A stretch of 64,000 nucleotides of DNA from positions 248,001 through 312,000 of the forward strand of contig NZ_QRGA01000001.1 in assembly GCF_003367175.1 (NCBI RefSeq), given 5' to 3'. The position numbers were made by a program, and so were the translations under genes. This document shows positions 62,049-64,000 of this stretch, piece by piece; position 1 is the stretch's first letter; each line of letters starts with the position of its first letter. Origin of the DNA: Trinickia dinghuensis. Lineage in GTDB: Bacteria > Pseudomonadota > Gammaproteobacteria > Burkholderiales > Burkholderiaceae. The notes under the pieces were generated by a model that was not told where the DNA came from, searched no databases, and saw only the letters and a program-made list of their open reading frames with translations.

Positions 62049-62320
62049 ATCGATCTTCCATCCGGTACGCGCTAAAAATAATGCTTGCATGGTGTTCCGC
62101 ACTCTCCATGTGTAACCCGGTTGCGCAAAGCGTCCGAGCGTGACCGCTGGGAAAGCTGCAGCGCTCTACCAGCGTTGGATGCTGTCGGAGCGTGGCAGAG
62201 AACTTGAAACAAGCCGCTTTGCGAAACCAGCCGCACCTTGACGATGACATGCCAAAACGAGGCCCGGATTGAGTATGGTCTCGCTCCAGTTGCTTTCCCG
62301 CAAACCAAGATCTCCCTTCT

Positions 62321-63232
62321 ATGCTTAGTCGAATCTTCGGTAATAAATCAGAAACGTCACACAGCGACTCATCTTCAGATCACCAGCGATCAACGGCCGG
62401 CACGTCGACACGGCACCCCTCGGGCATCTCACCACGGGACGGTGCGCTTGGTGGGCTCCAGCCTCGAAGATCCCAGGTCAGGGATGACGATGGCGCCACC
62501 AGTAGCTCGCTTTCACCTCCGCCTTCGCCGGACAGCTGGCCGAGCCGCGCGTTGCGCCTCCATGGATCCCCCTCGGATGAACTCTACCGCCTTGGGGAAA
62601 GCATCAGACTGCAGACAGCCGCGCGCGCTAGAAGTGCAGACTTTTACTTCGCGCCCGGCGAATTGACTGACCGGGACCGAATGCCGTATCGGCAGTTGGA
62701 GAGGTCGCATGCCGACTTGTTCGCAAGCAGCGAAATCCGAGAGGTCCGTGGATCTCCCGATCAGCCGAATTACCCTATCAAGGATGTTGACCTCGACGAG
62801 TACGAGGTAGTCAATGCCAGCACCAGCGGATTTGGTGGGATTGGGACGACGGCCCTATCTACCTGTATCGCTGTGTGCGCACGAGGGTGGAATGCGCACG
62901 GGCAAGCAATCCTCGGGCTTCACCACTATGACGGGCGCGCCGAAGCGTCGGAAGTCTTGCACCACCTCGACAGCAAGATGAGAAATGGTGGTGCCGTCCA
63001 GCGACAATACTATCTGGTTGGGGGGATGATACTTCCTGCCGGGCACCCGGGTAGTCTGAGCGCCGAGAGGGCATTACTCTCATTGCGCGGGCACTACGAT
63101 ATTCGCGGTGTGCGACTTCATCAGCTTGAAGGAGAGTACGACGAGCATGGGGAGGAAAACATGCTTCACGTGCTGATGACTTCTGATCGTATTCTTTTCT
63201 CGAAGAACATTCTGTATCAGAGCGATGACTAG
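62321..63232 (+). CDS. Candidate T3SS effector with CheD-like glutamine deamidase fold
   Basis: This 303-residue protein has a Ser/Pro-rich disordered first 75 residues, as in T3SS substrates. From about 160 on it follows the order of CheD motifs: TTALSTCIAVC (Thr176, Cys182), then LGLHHYDG (His201), a VGGMIL strand, SAERALLSLRG in place of the CheD helix, and an Asp/Gly-rich loop (EYDEHGEEN) before the last strand. CheD, CNF1 and the Burkholderia lethal factor BLF1 are glutamine deamidases using a Cys-His pair in such a setting. The ATG lacks a clear ribosome-binding site. No chemotaxis gene is nearby, which argues against a housekeeping CheD. Confidence 0.6.
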   Translation: MLSRIFGNKSETSHSDSSSDHQRSTAGTSTRHPSGISPRDGALGGLQPRRSQVRDDDGATSSSLSPPPSPDSWPSRALRLHGSPSDELYRLGESIRLQTAARARSADFYFAPGELTDRDRMPYRQLERSHADLFASSEIREVRGSPDQPNYPIKDVDLDEYEVVNASTSGFGGIGTTALSTCIAVCARGWNAHGQAILGLHHYDGRAEASEVLHHLDSKMRNGGAVQRQYYLVGGMILPAGHPGSLSAERALLSLRGHYDIRGVRLHQLEGEYDEHGEENMLHVLMTSDRILFSKNILYQSDD

Positions 63233-63461
63233 AGCACTCGAGCGATTCCCGCCAGCGGTCAGTGCCAGCTCATCAATAGGTTGGCGGCGGTCTTCCCCCG
63301 TCGCCACGTAAGCCTCAACTCGACCTTTAAAGCGGAAGACGAAGTGAGGCCCATCGTTGCCGGGTTCGAAAGATCATCGGAATCCGAACAGGTGGCAAGC
63401 GATGCCTCGTCGTATCGGGCGAGGCTCAATACAGATGCGGAGCACTCGCCGAGCTCAAAAT

Positions 63462-64000
63462 TCAACGGCCAAAGCTCGCTTTCATAGCCTGCTCCAGATC
63501 TTCCCGTAGATCATCGGTATTTTCGAGACCGATCGAAAAGCGGACCAGATGGCCCTCATAGCAGCCCTTTCCGCTGCGAATGCTCGGCAGATCGTACGGC
63601 ATAACCAGACTCATTGGCCCTCCCCAAGACAGGCCGATTCCAAACAGCTTGAGGCGGTCGCAGAAGGAATCGACCTGTGAAGAGGCATAGCCGCTCTTAA
63701 AGAGTACGGAAAAGAGTCCTGCCGCGAGGCTGCAATGCGACGCCCAATGTTCATGTCCAGGGCACGAATCCAGCGCTGGGTGAAGTACCTGCCCGATGGC
63801 CGGTTGGCTCGCCATCCATGTGGCCAGACTACGCGCGCTCGCGTCATGTAAATGGTAGCGCGCCTCAAGGGTCGGCAAGCCACGCAATACGAACTCCACG
63901 TCGTTCGCTCCGACGCCCATGCCCAAGTCGAGATAGGCAATGCGAAGTCGCTCGTGAAGGGCGTCGTCATTCGTCGTTACCGAGCCCATCAGTACGTCGG
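63462..64000 (-). CDS. Cystathionine beta-lyase-like PLP enzyme (5' part outside window)
   Basis: The visible part is the C-terminal 179 residues. The frame remains open to base 64000 with DVLMGSVTT, the segment just after the PLP-binding lysine in Cys/Met-metabolism enzymes. Further family features are GMGVGANDVEFVLRGLPTLEAR and the end region VRFSIGLENTDDLREDLEQAM. Cystathionine beta-lyase (MetC) is the best guess; cystathionine gamma-synthase or related lyases are alternatives. The 229 bases between this stop and the effector candidate hold no recognised gene. Confidence 0.85.
   Translation of the reverse strand, partial: DVLMGSVTTNDDALHERLRIAYLDLGMGVGANDVEFVLRGLPTLEARYHLHDASARSLATWMASQPAIGQVLHPALDSCPGHEHWASHCSLAAGLFSVLFKSGYASSQVDSFCDRLKLFGIGLSWGGPMSLVMPYDLPSIRSGKGCYEGHLVRFSIGLENTDDLREDLEQAMKASFGR

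Larger units (their letters stand above)
61828..62320. other. Gene-poor stretch with IS remnant and hrpII box
   Basis: This 493-bp region has no intact gene. It contains the transposase fragment and, overlapping its edge, an hrpII box at 62017-62040. The remaining 280 bases before the next gene show nothing recognisable. Confidence 0.55.

Noticed and set aside
63281..63487. Short frames between the CheD-like gene and the lyase
   Set aside because: No ribosome-binding site, motif or conserved context on either strand.
1..64000. tRNA, rRNA or CRISPR elements
   Set aside because: No cloverleaf-like segments, rRNA motifs or regularly spaced repeats were seen.

Overview
The window comes from a GC-rich betaproteobacterium of the Burkholderiaceae, probably a plant-associated Burkholderia, Paraburkholderia or Trinickia relative. 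The main reason is a complete Hrp2-type (Ralstonia/Xanthomonas/Burkholderia glumae class) type III secretion system (T3SS). It has an AraC-type HrpB activator, an OmpR-type HrpG-like regulator, and at least nine well-placed TTCG-N16-TTCG (hrpII) boxes of the kind HrpB recognises. No rRNA, tRNA or CRISPR was seen. All database-type statements are from memory of the families; no search was run.

Layout. 1-3.7 kb (minus): a tightly overlapped operon of ECF sigma factor, zinc-finger anti-sigma, periplasmic solute-binding protein and a sensor kinase cut by the window edge. 4.1-7.5 kb (plus): HrpG-like regulator, a glycine-rich harpin-like protein and a 94-residue-repeat protein. 7.6-10.6 kb (minus): two-component system plus a MipA/OmpV outer-membrane protein. 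10.7-20.2 kb (minus): hrcC, hrpB, then hrcT-hrpB7-hrcN-hrpB5-hrpB4-hrcJ-hrpB2-hrpB1. 20.6-30.2 kb (plus): hrcU-hrcV-hpaP-hrcQ-hrcR-hrcS-hpaA-hrcD-hrpD6-pilin-hpaB, followed by a second copy of the pilin gene encoding an identical protein. The gene order matches the Xanthomonas hrpB, hrpC, hrpD and hrpE operons.

30.5-41.4 kb is a secreted-protein zone: a two-gene operon with a tiny membrane peptide, a 1447-residue ankyrin protein with a possible OTU-like cysteine protease domain, a subtilase, a short protein made of two NolX/HrpF-type repeats, an outer-membrane protein and a protein with a duplicated 77-residue module. Most of these genes carry an upstream hrpII box.

41.5-61.8 kb looks lower in GC and is a catabolic island. 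It has a gamma-glutamyltransferase, an amino-acid permease, two diaminopropionate ammonia-lyases, two M20 hydrolases, two M24-fold enzymes (one without metal ligands), a BASS transporter, three Lrp/AsnC regulators, two paralogous solute-binding proteins, a fused ABC permease-ATPase, and a branched-chain-type binding protein broken by a 14-bp tandem duplication. Together they suggest uptake and breakdown of a diaminopropionate-related non-protein amino acid or conjugate. 61.9-63.2 kb holds an IS256-type transposase remnant, one more hrpII box and a candidate effector with a CheD-like (glutamine deamidase) fold. The window ends inside a cystathionine beta-lyase-like gene.
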